A stretch of DNA of 64,000 bases, taken from positions 744,001 to 808,000 of the forward strand of contig NZ_KE386488.1 of assembly GCF_000427365.1 (NCBI RefSeq). Reading direction: 5' to 3'. Below, one piece after another: positions 37,204-45,519 of the stretch. Position 1 is the stretch's first letter. Each line of letters begins with the position of its first letter. This DNA is from Rikenella microfusus DSM 15922. GTDB lineage: Bacteria; Bacteroidota; Bacteroidia; Bacteroidales; Rikenellaceae. The translations under genes were made by a program, and so were the position numbers. Under the pieces are notes generated by a model. It saw only the letters and a list, made by a program, of their open reading frames with translations. It did not search any database and was not told where the DNA came from.

Positions 37204-38214
37204 ATGAAAAAAATCATCATTGCCGGCGCTACCGGACTGGTCGGTACCCACCTGGTCTCCGAACTGCTCGGCAGGCAGGCCGATGCCGGCGGCGAAACCT
37301 ATGTTCCGACCGCCGTCGCCCATTCCGAAGAATCCTGGCGGAAACTCGACTGGCTGCTACTGCGGCGCGGGCTTGGCGAAAGGCCTCACCGGCGTACCGT
37401 AGCGGCATTGGAATATATCGACGATTGCCGCAGACTGATGCGGGACGAACGGCCCGACATCGTGTTCAACTGTGCGGCGCGGGTCGCCGTCGGCCGGGCG
37501 CGCGACGGCGAAAAGCTGGTGACCCGGAATGTGGAGATCACGCACAACCTCGTCACGGCGGCGTTGGAACTGCCGCCGGAGGAACGTCCCCTGTTCGTGC
37601 ACGTCAGCTCGGTAGCCGCCCTGGGAGGTACGGCCGGGCCGTCCGGATGCATCGACGAAAACGCCGTGATGGACAACCTGGCCGGAGCTTCGGCCTACGC
37701 CCGGAGCAAATTCCTGTCCGAAAATGAGGTTTGGCGCGGCGCGGCGCACGGATTGCGGGTCGCGGTCGTCAATCCCGCGGTCATCCTCGGAGCGATGTCC
37801 CCCGGATCGGGATTCTGGCTGAACGAGTTGTTCAAAGCCGTGCGCCGGGGGGCAGGCCGTTTCTGGATCGACGGCCAGACTGCGTTCGTTTCGGCCGACG
37901 ACGTGGCGCGGGCCATGATCCTGTTGGCCGAAACGCCCGGAGCCTGGGGTAAACGGTACGTTCTCTCGGCCGAAAACCTGTCCTACCGCCGATTTCTGGA
38001 ACAGATCGCCCGGGCGGAAGGCCTCCCCGAACCCCGGATCCGGATTCCCCGCTGGCTCCTGCGTATGGCCGTGCCGTTCGCGCCGTCCATGGCGGCCGTG
38101 CTCGACGCCCGTCGTCGTTTCGACGGCTCCGAAATCATGCGGGTCGTCCCTTTCCGGTACACCGATCTGGCCGAAACCCTGTCGCAAACGGCCGCAGCGA
38201 TGGAAAAAATTTGA
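37204..38214 (+). CDS. NAD-dependent epimerase/dehydratase family protein
   Basis: A 336-aa extended short-chain dehydrogenase with a Rossmann motif GATGLVGTH (residues 8-16), FNCAARVAVGRA, HVSSVAALGG and the YARSKFLSE catalytic Tyr-Lys. It resembles dihydroflavonol reductase/3-beta-HSD-like members of the family rather than nucleotide-sugar epimerases. Substrate unknown. The chosen ATG is the first that places the Rossmann motif at the N-terminus; an open frame 31 codons longer runs into the repeat island. It precedes rpmB but that gene has its own promoter. Confidence 0.85.
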   Translation: MKKIIIAGATGLVGTHLVSELLGRQADAGGETYVPTAVAHSEESWRKLDWLLLRRGLGERPHRRTVAALEYIDDCRRLMRDERPDIVFNCAARVAVGRARDGEKLVTRNVEITHNLVTAALELPPEERPLFVHVSSVAALGGTAGPSGCIDENAVMDNLAGASAYARSKFLSENEVWRGAAHGLRVAVVNPAVILGAMSPGSGFWLNELFKAVRRGAGRFWIDGQTAFVSADDVARAMILLAETPGAWGKRYVLSAENLSYRRFLEQIARAEGLPEPRIRIPRWLLRMAVPFAPSMAAVLDARRRFDGSEIMRVVPFRYTDLAETLSQTAAAMEKI

Positions 38215-38241
38215 TAATTCGGAGAAAAATGCCGAAATTTG
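38210..38241 (+). promoter_or_regulatory. Promoter of the rpmB-rpmG operon
   Basis: -33 TTTG at 38210-38213 and a -7-like GAAATTTG at 38234-38241, 20 bp apart. It starts inside the last codons of the epimerase gene and lies 33 nt before the rpmB ATG. Confidence 0.55.
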
Positions 38242-38274
38242 CAACCTGTTTATTCACACAACGATAAAAAAGCA

Positions 38275-38508
38275 ATGAAAGTTTGTCAAATCACCGGGAA
38301 GAGCGCGCAGGTCGGCAACAACGTGTCGCACTCCAACAAGAAGAGCAAACGCCGCTTCAGCCCGAACCTGAAGAGCAAGCGTTTCTTCCTCGAAGAGGAA
38401 AACCGCTGGGTGACCCTCAAGGTTTCGGCCGCCGCCATGCGCACCATCAACAAGAAAGGGCTTTCCGCCACGCTGAAAGAGGCTGCCGCGCTGCCCAAGA
38501 TTTATTAA
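38275..38508 (+). CDS. rpmB: 50S ribosomal protein bL28
   Basis: A 77-aa protein beginning [20 protein letters not shown], with [17 protein letters not shown], the standard bL28 signature. It heads the three-gene ribosomal operon found across Bacteroidetes. The start is ATG 38275. Confidence 0.98.
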   Translation: MKVCQITGKSAQVGNNVSHSNKKSKRRFSPNLKSKRFFLEEENRWVTLKVSAAAMRTINKKGLSATLKEAAALPKIY

Positions 38509-38534
38509 TCCATTAGTCTGAAGACACCAACGAA

Positions 38535-38717
38535 ATGGCTAAAAAAGGAAACCGCGTACAGGTGATCCTGGAGTGCACCGAGCACAAGGAAAGCGGAATG
38601 CCGGGCATGTCGCGCTACATCACCACCAAGAACAAGAAAAACACCCCGGACCGTATGGAGCGTAAGAAATACAATCCCATACTGAAACGAGTAACCATCC
38701 ACCGCGAAATCAAGTAA
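38535..38717 (+). CDS. rpmG: 50S ribosomal protein bL33
   Basis: A 60-aa protein with [19 protein letters not shown] and [21 protein letters not shown]. It lacks the usual CxxC pairs and is therefore of the zinc-independent type. It lies 26 bp after rpmB and 3 bp before the DUF4295 gene. Confidence 0.98.
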   Translation: MAKKGNRVQVILECTEHKESGMPGMSRYITTKNKKNTPDRMERKKYNPILKRVTIHREIK

Positions 38718-38720
38718 GAC

Positions 38721-38879
38721 ATGGCAAAGAAGGTAGTCGCAACGCTCAAAACCGCAGCCAACGGCAAGAACGTGACCAAATGCATCAAAATGGTGAAATC
38801 GGAAAAGACCGGCGCCTATACGTTCAAGACCGAGATCGTCCCGAACGAAGAGGTGAAAGATTTCTTCGCCAGGAAGTAA
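38721..38879 (+). CDS. DUF4295 family small basic protein
   Basis: A 52-aa Lys-rich protein starting MAKKVVATLKTAANGKNVTK and ending with DFFARK. DUF4295 is a Bacteroidetes family nearly always encoded directly after rpmB-rpmG and is presumed ribosome-associated, though unproven. It begins 3 bp after the rpmG stop. A strong terminator follows at 38950-38984. Confidence 0.93.
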   Translation: MAKKVVATLKTAANGKNVTKCIKMVKSEKTGAYTFKTEIVPNEEVKDFFARK

Positions 38880-38949
38880 TCGTTCCCGATTTCCATCCGG
38901 AGGGTCGATTCCTTTCGCCCTTCGTTTTGTGGCCTCCGGCGAGACCACA

Positions 38950-38984
38950 AAAAAGCGGCCTCCGATTCCGAGAGGCCGCTTTTT
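38950..38984 (+). terminator. Terminator of the rpmB-rpmG-DUF4295 operon
   Basis: Perfect 13-bp stem AAAAAGCGGCCTC (38950-38962) and GAGGCCGCTTTTT (38972-38984), followed by ATTTT. Confidence 0.9.
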
Positions 38985-39004
38985 ATTTTGGAAACGGCAA
39001 CATA

Positions 39005-39095
39005 TGCACGGCTTTACCCAAAGCCGTGCAATAATCTCCCCGACCGGGCCTGCGATGCCGACCGGTAATCTTCGTCCGGCCTGCGATGCCGACCG
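39005..39095. repeat. Hairpin and 18-bp direct repeat in the gap after the ribosomal operon
   Basis: TGCACGGCTTT (39005-39015) pairs perfectly with AAAGCCGTGCA (39020-39030). The 18-mer GGCCTGCGATGCCGACCG occurs at 39047-39064 and again at 39078-39095. The rest of the 310-bp gap shows nothing. Confidence 0.6.
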
Positions 39096-39189
39096 CCGTT
39101 AGCTTACGGACGTCCGACGGTCGCACCTGCGTTCCGGCATCCGATTTTCCCAGATCCGGCAAAGACCTGTCCGCACGGCCGGGTACGGT

Positions 39190-39756
39190 CTATTCGATGG
39201 CGAACGTGGAGACGATCACACTTTTTTCATCCAGATTGTTCGGATTCCGGACCGTAATGCCGTATTCGCCCGGTTCCCGTTCGTCCAAAGTCAGCAGATA
39301 GGAGCTTTCCCCGTATTTTTGACCGGTAAACGGCACATAGTCCAATTTGCCGGACTTGACGCTGCCGAACGAGCTGACCGACGACAATTCGGCCAGCCGT
39401 TGCTTTTTCGAATGCTCGAACCGGAAAATGTTGATAATGGCCATCGGGTCCGTATCGTTATCCACAGCCTTGACGATCAGTCGGATCGGCTTCGACCCGT
39501 CCAGCCGGACGGCTGCGCTCGGCCCTTCGACGATCATTTTGGTTTTGGCTTTGCCGATACCGAACATGATGCCCGTAGCATTGACGCGGGAACGGAGCAG
39601 GACGGTCTGTTTCTCCAGCTTGACGGGAGTCCCGTCATCCGGATTCACGAACACCGTTTCGCCGATAAAGTCCGGCTCAGGACAATCGATTTCCTGCGCC
39701 CGAAGGCCGGATACCGCGAACAAAACCAGGCAAAAGAGGAAGCAAAGTTTTTTCAT
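39190..39756 (-). CDS. Exported protein of unknown function
   Basis: A 188-aa protein with a clear signal peptide (KKLCFLFCLVLFAVSGLRAQ, cleavage near residue 20 after RAQ). The mature part is rich in beta strands and contains no motif I recognise. It reads like a single immunoglobulin or jelly-roll-type domain: alternating hydrophobic strands such as TVLLRSRVNATGIMFG and PIRLIVKAVDND, then YLLTLDEREPGEYGITV. The pattern ..EPGEYG.. is common in Bacteroidetes surface proteins. The start is the ATG that begins the signal peptide; nine upstream in-frame residues are dropped. It is monocistronic. Confidence 0.75.
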   Translation of the reverse strand: MKKLCFLFCLVLFAVSGLRAQEIDCPEPDFIGETVFVNPDDGTPVKLEKQTVLLRSRVNATGIMFGIGKAKTKMIVEGPSAAVRLDGSKPIRLIVKAVDNDTDPMAIINIFRFEHSKKQRLAELSSVSSFGSVKSGKLDYVPFTGQKYGESSYLLTLDEREPGEYGITVRNPNNLDEKSVIVSTFAIE

Positions 39757-39904
39757 GGGATGAATGTTTTGTACAAATTTCACGAAAATAAGACAGCTAT
39801 TTTTGGGAAATCCCGAAAACGAATTGTTATAATAGAACAGCCTAAAGTCGCATATAGTTGTCCCGTCGGATATATTTGCCTTTTTTTTACTGGTTCCGAA
39901 TCGT

Positions 39905-39912
39905 TACCTTTG
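39905..39912 (+). promoter_or_regulatory. Candidate -7 box far upstream of purF
   Basis: TACCTTTG lies 341 nt upstream of the purF ATG. If used, purF has a leader of about 330 nt. That leader contains the hairpin at 40164-40197 and an open frame from 39919 that ends at 40257, overlapping the purF start by 4 nt. Otherwise the 497-bp gap shows no feature. Confidence 0.4.
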
Positions 39913-40163
39913 CTTCCCATGTATCCGACCGCCATACTCCCGGCCTTGCAGAACCGCCGCTCCGTTCCCGGAAAGGCGGCGCAGCCTTTCCGCAACCCGG
40001 TTTCAACGCCGGCCAAGGCTTGCGGCACGGACATCTCTCGCACAACCGACACGGCCGTCATCCGCCGCTGCGACGACATTGACCGCATCGAATCGGAAAG
40101 GCGAAACGGTACGCCCGCCCGGACCGCGGCCGGACAGGTTGCGAACGATACGACAATTTTCTG

Positions 40164-40197
40164 CAAGAGGACACGTTTTCAATACCGTGTCCTCTTG
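40164..40197 (+). other. Leader hairpin upstream of purF
   Basis: Perfect 12-bp stem CAAGAGGACACG (40164-40175) and CGTGTCCTCTTG (40186-40197) with a 10-nt loop, 56 nt before the purF ATG. No T-run follows, so a simple terminator is unlikely; it may affect RNA stability or translation. Confidence 0.45.
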
Positions 40198-40253
40198 TCG
40201 TCTCCGGCCCGACGGACCGGCAAGACCGAAGCCCGCACGAAACATTCCAACCG

Positions 40254-42113
40254 ATGAGCGACAGTATAAAACACGAATGCGGCATAGCGATGGTACGCCT
40301 GCTGAAGCCGCTGGAACATTACCGGCAGACCTACGGCACCGAACTCTGGGGCCTGAACAAACTCTACCTGCTGATGGAGAAACAGCACAACCGCGGTCAG
40401 GAAGGAGCCGGCCTGGCCGCCGTAAAACTCCGCGCCGAACCCGGCGAAGAGTATATCTTCCGCGAACGTGCCATGGGTACCGGAGCGATACAGGAGGTAT
40501 TCGCCGCCGTGCACCGCGAGCTGGCCGCCTGGCCGAAGCAACAACCCTTCGTCGGCGAACTGTACATGGGCCACCTGCGGTACAGCACCACCGGCCGTTC
40601 CGGCATCTCGTACACCCATCCGTTCCTCAGGCGCAACAACTGGCGCAGCCGCAACCTCGCCCTGGCCGGAAATTTCAACCTGACCAACGTGGACGAAGTT
40701 TTCGCCCATATCGTCGCCCGCGGCCAGCATCCGCGCCACAACGCCGACACGTTCATCATACTGGAACAGCTCGGTTACCTGCTCGACAGCGAAGCGGACC
40801 GCCAATACCGCCGTTACAAGGAGCAGGGACTGTCCGGCGCCGCGCTGAACGAAGCGATCGAAGCGCACATCGACCTCGAACGCATCCTGCGCGAGGCTTC
40901 CGAAATCTGGGACGGCGGATATGTGATCTGCGGCCTGACCGGAAGCGGCGACATGTTCTCGCTGCGCGACCCGCACGGTATCCGCCCGGCCTTTTATTAC
41001 GCGGCCGACGACGTGGTAGCCGTGGCCTCCGAACGGCCGGTGCTGCAAACCGCGTTCGACATCGAAACCGAGCAGGTGCGCGAATTGCTGCCGGGCCAGG
41101 CCCTGATCGTGACGAAAGCCGGCGAGGTGAAGCCGGTGCAGATCCGCCCGGCGGAAAACGTGCGGCCCTGCTCGTTCGAACGGATCTACTTCTCGCGCGG
41201 CAGCGACCGCGACATCTACCGCGAACGCAAAGAGCTGGGCCGGCTGTTGGTGGACGAGGTGCTGCGACGGGTCGATTACGACTTCGCGCACACGGTTTTT
41301 TCGTTCATCCCGAATACGGCCGAAGTCGCCTATATGGGAATGATGGAGGGATTGCAGGAATGGTTCGACCGACAGAAATGCCGTGCCCTGCTGGCCTCGC
41401 GCGAGACGCTGACCGAAGCCGAAATCAGCGACATCATGGCGATGCGGGTACGTACCGAGAAACTGGCCCTGAAAGATATCAAGCTCCGGACGTTCATCGC
41501 CGAAGACAGCAGCCGGGACGACCTTGCGGCGCACGTGTACGACACCACTTACGGCACGATCCGGCCGGGCGTCGATTCGGTCGTGGCGATCGACGACAGC
41601 ATCGTGCGCGGGACGACGCTCCGGCGGAGCATCGTCCATATCCTGAGCCGCCAGCGGCCCCGCAAGATCGTGATCGTGTCGAGTTCGCCGCAAATCCGCT
41701 ACCCGGACTGCTACGGCATCGACATGTCGAGCATGGGCGAATTCATCGCCTTCAACGCGGCGGTGGAATTGCTGCGCGAGCGGGGAATGGCCTCGCGGAT
41801 CGACGAGGTGTACGCCGAATGCAAAGCGCAGGCGGGACTGCCCAAGGAACGGATCGTCAATCACGTGAAGAAGATATACGCACCGTTCTCGGACCGTGAA
41901 ATCTCGGACCGAATCGCGCGGATGATTACCCCGCCGGACTGTCCGTCCCGGGTCGAGGTGGTATTCCAGACGATCGCGGGTCTGCACGAGGCTTGCCCGA
42001 ACCATACGGGCGACTGGTATTTTTCGGGGGATTACCCCACGCCGGGGGGCAACAAGCTGGTGAACCGGGCCTTTATCGACTGGTACGAGGGCCGGGGACG
42101 GGCGGACCGCTGA
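40254..42113 (+). CDS. purF: Amidophosphoribosyltransferase-family protein (PurF-like)
   Basis: A 619-aa class-II glutamine amidotransferase fused to a phosphoribosyltransferase. The propeptide is short: the catalytic Cys is expected at residue 9 (MSDSIKHE then CGIAM). The GATase domain has EKQHNRGQEGAG and GHLRYSTTG. The PRPP-binding loop VVAIDDSIVRGTTLRRSI lies near residue 450. It makes phosphoribosylamine from PRPP and glutamine, the first step of purine synthesis. At 619 aa it is longer than classical PurF (about 470-510). Bacteroidetes often carry a second, shorter copy; which copy is the main enzyme cannot be told here. Confidence 0.9.
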   Translation: MSDSIKHECGIAMVRLLKPLEHYRQTYGTELWGLNKLYLLMEKQHNRGQEGAGLAAVKLRAEPGEEYIFRERAMGTGAIQEVFAAVHRELAAWPKQQPFVGELYMGHLRYSTTGRSGISYTHPFLRRNNWRSRNLALAGNFNLTNVDEVFAHIVARGQHPRHNADTFIILEQLGYLLDSEADRQYRRYKEQGLSGAALNEAIEAHIDLERILREASEIWDGGYVICGLTGSGDMFSLRDPHGIRPAFYYAADDVVAVASERPVLQTAFDIETEQVRELLPGQALIVTKAGEVKPVQIRPAENVRPCSFERIYFSRGSDRDIYRERKELGRLLVDEVLRRVDYDFAHTVFSFIPNTAEVAYMGMMEGLQEWFDRQKCRALLASRETLTEAEISDIMAMRVRTEKLALKDIKLRTFIAEDSSRDDLAAHVYDTTYGTIRPGVDSVVAIDDSIVRGTTLRRSIVHILSRQRPRKIVIVSSSPQIRYPDCYGIDMSSMGEFIAFNAAVELLRERGMASRIDEVYAECKAQAGLPKERIVNHVKKIYAPFSDREISDRIARMITPPDCPSRVEVVFQTIAGLHEACPNHTGDWYFSGDYPTPGGNKLVNRAFIDWYEGRGRADR

Positions 42114-42132
42114 CGCTTCCGCCCGTCCCGCG

Positions 42133-42759
42133 TCAGGCTCTATATTCCGGCAGGCAGTCGCCGAAAATGCGCAGCCCTTTCGCGGTGCAGGCGCCTCGGA
42201 CGAGGGTCAGCAGGGCGGTACCGTACGTTTCGGCCGCGGCGTACCTGCCGGCCAGAGTCAGCAGGGCGAACGTATCGAGCATCCGGGCCAGCGTCCGCCC
42301 CAGCATGCCGTAATTCAATCCGGGCAGGAAAATTCCCTGCCCCACGCCGGTACGGAAAAAGCGCAGCATCCGCTCCGCCTGCTCCGAGCGGTTTTTTTCC
42401 AGTCTGGCGACCGCCTTGGGGTATCGGCACAGATCTTCGCGAAGCCGGGGCGAAATGCGGTGTACTTTCGGCGCCTGTTCCCGGTAAATCTCCAGGACGG
42501 CATGCAGTACCGTTTCGGCCCGCCCGCCGATTTCGTCGGCACGGGCTTTCATCATCGCGCCGTGATAATCGATCCACGCGAGCAGCAATTCCTGTTTGTC
42601 GGGGAAATAACGGCCGAGCGCCCGCCGCGACATGGAAAGCCGGCTGGCGATCTGGTCCATGCTGACGCTCCGGACGCCGTATGCGGGAAAAAGTTCGTCG
42701 GCCAGCGCGATGATACGCTGCCGGACTCCGGATTCGTTATTTCTGCCCTCTGTTTCCAA
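42133..42759 (-). CDS. TetR/AcrR-family transcriptional regulator
   Basis: A 208-aa protein. The N-terminal helix-turn-helix (about 10-58) reads ADELFPAYGVRSVSMDQIASRLSMSRRALGRYFPDK. The C-terminal ligand-binding helices have no assigned effector. It is convergent with purF (20 bp apart) and lies after the NUDIX cassette terminator, with no obvious adjacent target such as an efflux pump. Confidence 0.9.
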   Translation of the reverse strand: METEGRNNESGVRQRIIALADELFPAYGVRSVSMDQIASRLSMSRRALGRYFPDKQELLLAWIDYHGAMMKARADEIGGRAETVLHAVLEIYREQAPKVHRISPRLREDLCRYPKAVARLEKNRSEQAERMLRFFRTGVGQGIFLPGLNYGMLGRTLARMLDTFALLTLAGRYAAAETYGTALLTLVRGACTAKGLRIFGDCLPEYRA

Positions 42760-42779
42760 TCTTCCGAAAAATTAGAAAT

Positions 42780-42808
42780 GGAAAACCCGAAATGCTTTCG
42801 GGTTTTCC
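42780..42808 (-). terminator. Terminator of the NUDIX-M15 cassette
   Basis: Perfect 13-bp stem (42780-42792 and 42796-42808) with a 3-nt loop. In minus-strand reading it ends in GGGTTTTCC, followed by T-rich sequence up to the TetR start. Confidence 0.7.
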
Positions 42809-42898
42809 ACGTATAGAAACGATGCGGATGCGGCGCAAATTGTGCGGTCGCAGCTTTTCCGGCCATAAAACGCCGGAACCGGGTTCCGCTCCCGTCGA

Positions 42899-43423
42899 TT
42901 ATTTCTCCAGTTCCGCTTTGAGCCGGGTAACGAAGCTGTGAAACCAACCTGTATCTTTATCGTCTGCACGGAAGTAGTCTCCGGGCAGATTGGCGAGCGG
43001 TACCAGTTCCGGATTTTTCAGTTCGTTGTCCTGCACTTTGCAGTCTTCGTTCGTCCAATCGTCGGAGTTAGCCATTTCGAGCTGGCGGCTCACCGAAGCG
43101 TGCAATGCCGTGAGAGCGTCGGCGGGAATCTCGAAGCAACAGCCGGTGCCGTCGCCTTCCGTGAATTTCCATTCACGGATCACGTCCGTCGGAACGACGA
43201 TTCCCGTCTCTTCGCGAAATTCGCGCCGAGCGCCGATAATCGGATTGGCTTCGGTCTGGCTGCCGCCGGGGAAGCAGTATTTGCCTCCGCCGTGCAGGTC
43301 CGCTTTCGGATTTACAGCCTGACGCTGAAAGAAATGGCCGTGTTTTTTCTTCTTGAAAATCAGGCAACGTGCGCCGTCGTGGACAATGGCGTAAGTAAAG
43401 GGCATGGTCGTAATGTCTGACAT
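42899..43423 (-). CDS. NUDIX hydrolase
   Basis: A 174-aa protein with an intact Nudix box of the form GX5EX7REUXEEXGU: GGSQTEANPIIGARREFREETGI (about residues 53-75). It hydrolyses a nucleoside diphosphate linked to another moiety; substrate unknown. An inserted Lys/His-rich segment (KKKKHGHFFQRQ) lies near residue 25. It is last gene of a four-gene minus-strand cassette, 48 bp after the M15 peptidase gene. Confidence 0.87.
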   Translation of the reverse strand: MSDITTMPFTYAIVHDGARCLIFKKKKHGHFFQRQAVNPKADLHGGGKYCFPGGSQTEANPIIGARREFREETGIVVPTDVIREWKFTEGDGTGCCFEIPADALTALHASVSRQLEMANSDDWTNEDCKVQDNELKNPELVPLANLPGDYFRADDKDTGWFHSFVTRLKAELEK

Positions 43424-43471
43424 CGGGTTTCCCTACTCTGTTCGGGCTTTTCGGGTTCCGCCCTGCCGGAA

Positions 43472-43882
43472 TTACAGGTGAAGTACCTGTCCCCGGTTGC
43501 CGGTTTTGCGGTAGCTGATATGCACCCACCTGTAATGGGCTTCGTCGATCAGCTGGTCGAATGCGATCCGACCGGTTTTTTGCATTTCGACGATTTTATC
43601 GAACAGCTCCCGATTTTTCGTCGGGTCGCCCGCATTCAGGTCGGCGGCTTCGCCTTTTTGGTGCTGCGAGGTGGAAACGCCGCCCACGGCTTGGTTCAGT
43701 GCCGGGCAACGGTAACCGCTGTTCACCCGGATCGGCTTGCCCCACGCTTCCCGGATCGGGTCGAGCAGCTCTTCGATCAGCGTCTGTAATTTTTCGCGGA
43801 TTTCCGGCGCAGGCGTATTGTCTATGCGCTTGTTGTCAGCCGTGGAGGAACGGCATAGTTCTGCGATGGTAAAGTATTTCAT
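43472..43882 (-). CDS. M15-family peptidase (D-Ala-D-Ala carboxypeptidase/endolysin type)
   Basis: A 136-aa zinc metallopeptidase with the M15 signature: RVNSGYRCPALN, then STSQHQKGEAADL (first His and Asp ligands, about residues 74-84), and HYRWVHISY with the final His (about 118-126). It has no signal peptide. This compact M15A form is common as prophage endolysin in Bacteroidetes. Together with the small lipoprotein upstream it resembles a lysis module. The start is ATG 43882 (MKYFTIAEL), not the ATG 9 nt earlier. Confidence 0.88.
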   Translation of the reverse strand: MKYFTIAELCRSSTADNKRIDNTPAPEIREKLQTLIEELLDPIREAWGKPIRVNSGYRCPALNQAVGGVSTSQHQKGEAADLNAGDPTKNRELFDKIVEMQKTGRIAFDQLIDEAHYRWVHISYRKTGNRGQVLHL

Positions 43883-43903
43883 AATGATCAATGGATTTAG
43901 ATG

Positions 43904-44281
43904 TTATTTTTCGGTAATGGGGGCGTTGGGGTCGAACCGGACGACGATCACTTGCAAATCTCGATGCAGGATATGCGAGGTCTCTTTGCCCGCGCCGTCG
44001 TCTTGCAGCACGAAATCTTTATCGGCGTAACGGAATGTCAGGTTATTTTCCCGGTCAAAGCCCGTTTCGTCCGGTTTCAGGTTCATGATCAATTGCATGG
44101 CTTCGTCGAACGCGGCCCGGATCGTTACCGGTTTTGTCTTTTCGGTAATCTCTCCTCGGAGTGCGTCTCGGAGGGTTTCGATTCGTTCCGGAGTCGTGTC
44201 CCGGCCCGCGGCCGGCGTGCCGCAATTCAGGCAAAGGATGCCTGCCGCCAGTAACAACAGGCGTGAAATAAAGGTTTTCAT
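43904..44281 (-). CDS. Small exported protein, possible lipoprotein
   Basis: A 125-aa protein with a signal sequence (KTFISRLLLLAAGILCLNC) and a Cys at residue 20 that could be acylated, although LNC is a weak lipobox. The mature part is mixed alpha-beta and has no recognised family. It lies 21 bp downstream of the zinc-ribbon gene and 21 bp upstream of the M15 peptidase gene, so it is cotranscribed with both. A spanin- or inhibitor-like role in lysis is a guess from position. Confidence 0.7.
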   Translation of the reverse strand: MKTFISRLLLLAAGILCLNCGTPAAGRDTTPERIETLRDALRGEITEKTKPVTIRAAFDEAMQLIMNLKPDETGFDRENNLTFRYADKDFVLQDDGAGKETSHILHRDLQVIVVRFDPNAPITEK

Positions 44282-44302
44282 GGTTGTTTTGAAAATAAAG
44301 TG

Positions 44303-44533
44303 TTAAAGGTTTACATGAGTTCGGCGATCCAGGTTCCGCTGGGCTTCCTGGACTTTCCGCAGTTCGCCCAACGCCTGGGCCGATTCCCGGCGCATCAGGG
44401 TGAGCATCCTGCCGCAGCAGGGGCAGACGAAATTTTCCGATGCGCCGAGCAGGTCGGCGATCGTTACGGGAATCAGCGTTCCGCAGTCGGGACAGGGAAT
44501 GCCTGTCCGGCGGTCGGTCGGTAAGGTGTTCAT
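44303..44533 (-). CDS. Small zinc-ribbon protein
   Basis: A 76-aa protein with two CxxC knuckles, CPDCG (about 14-18) and CPCCG (about 37-41), forming one zinc ribbon. A basic, probably helical C-terminus of 30 residues follows. Unknown function. It is first gene of the cassette zinc ribbon, lipoprotein, M15 peptidase, NUDIX (spacings 21, 21 and 48 bp). Confidence 0.7.
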   Translation of the reverse strand: MNTLPTDRRTGIPCPDCGTLIPVTIADLLGASENFVCPCCGRMLTLMRRESAQALGELRKVQEAQRNLDRRTHVNL

Positions 44534-44725
44534 AATGGATTGTTTTTGGTTGTCAGTCAGTGAATGGGAACCGTATCGGGCGGCGGGTATCGGTTACGTC
44601 TCTTCTCCCAATGGTACGTGCTTCGTGTATTCGCCAGTCTCGTTTTCGGTCAGCGTTGTTCGTATCGAAAGTGCCGTGTTTGTGGCTCTCCAGGAGCTTG
44701 GCACCTGGAGAGTTCAAACCGACTT

Positions 44726-45111
44726 TCGGCGATTTCTTTGCTTTCTTTCTTGGTCGCGCAAGAAAGAAAGTGCCTCGCCGGCATGAGGCGTTCGAAGAAG
44801 CCTGTGCCTCGCGGCAGAAGTGGACAACGGAAAAATAAATGTCTACCGGGAGAAAACATACGGTTAATCGTATCTGCCGGAGCCAGCGTGGACTGCTTGC
44901 AGGCCTACGCCCGGGGTGGCTCCGGCCTGACTAAGGGGGGAACCTGGTAATAAACTGTATGGTTAAATGGTAGGGACATGCTTTGCGACCTTCAGGTCGC
45001 GCGGGCCGCAGCCTCCCGCAGCGGAGGCCCGCAAAATCAATCGCTCGCGCGATTGTTGCGTTCCCCGCAGACCGCGGCCCTTGGCAAACATAACATTAAC
45101 CGTATGGTTAA
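44726..45111. repeat. Mosaic repeat island 6 (modules E-C-B')
   Basis: Within the 986-bp gap upstream of the zinc-ribbon gene. Truncated module E (44727-44852) has hairpin arms CTTTCTTTCTTG (44741-44752) and CAAGAAAGAAAG (44759-44770). Junctions lie at 44853-44867, 44951-44966 (TAAACTGTATGGTTAA) and 45096-45111 (TTAACCGTATGGTTAA). Module C covers 44868-44950 and an inverted, diverged module B 44967-45092. Beyond it, 45112-45519 holds an imperfect 25-bp repeat (45253-45277 and 45341-45365, GCCTCCGRGCNCTCCGACC core) and no gene. Confidence 0.78.
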
Positions 45112-45519
45112 AATACCCCGATTTATCGGCTTTGCGCCTCCCCATCGGCGCAAACTCCCGGTCGGATACCCGGAGGCACCGCGAAAGCCGGCGATTCTCT
45201 CGAATCGCATCAATAAAAGTAAAAAACAGGCTTCCGCGATAGCGGCCGGGCCGATGCCTCCGAGCACTCCGACCGAGTCATAAATATACTAAATTTAGGC
45301 GACTATATACGATTTTACACAAACCCAGTTTCGGTTCAGCGGTGCCTCCGGGCGCTCCGACCGGGAATTCTTTCGGTCGTAAGTGTCCGACACGAGGCGG
45401 TGCAAACCCGGGCAAAAGAGGGTCCGGCGTGAGCCGAAAGAACGATGCAGTGTAAAACAACATATAATTACCCTAATTTACAGCCCCCGGTTATTCAGCC
45501 TTATAACGAATTCATACGG

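Noticed and set aside
39919-40257. 112-aa ORF overlapping the purF start
   Set aside because: Composition is Arg/Thr/Ser-rich with no domain. Kept only as a possible leader feature, not as a gene.
45253-45365. 25-bp imperfect repeat considered as a CRISPR remnant
   Set aside because: Only two copies, 88 bp apart, with mismatches and no cas genes.
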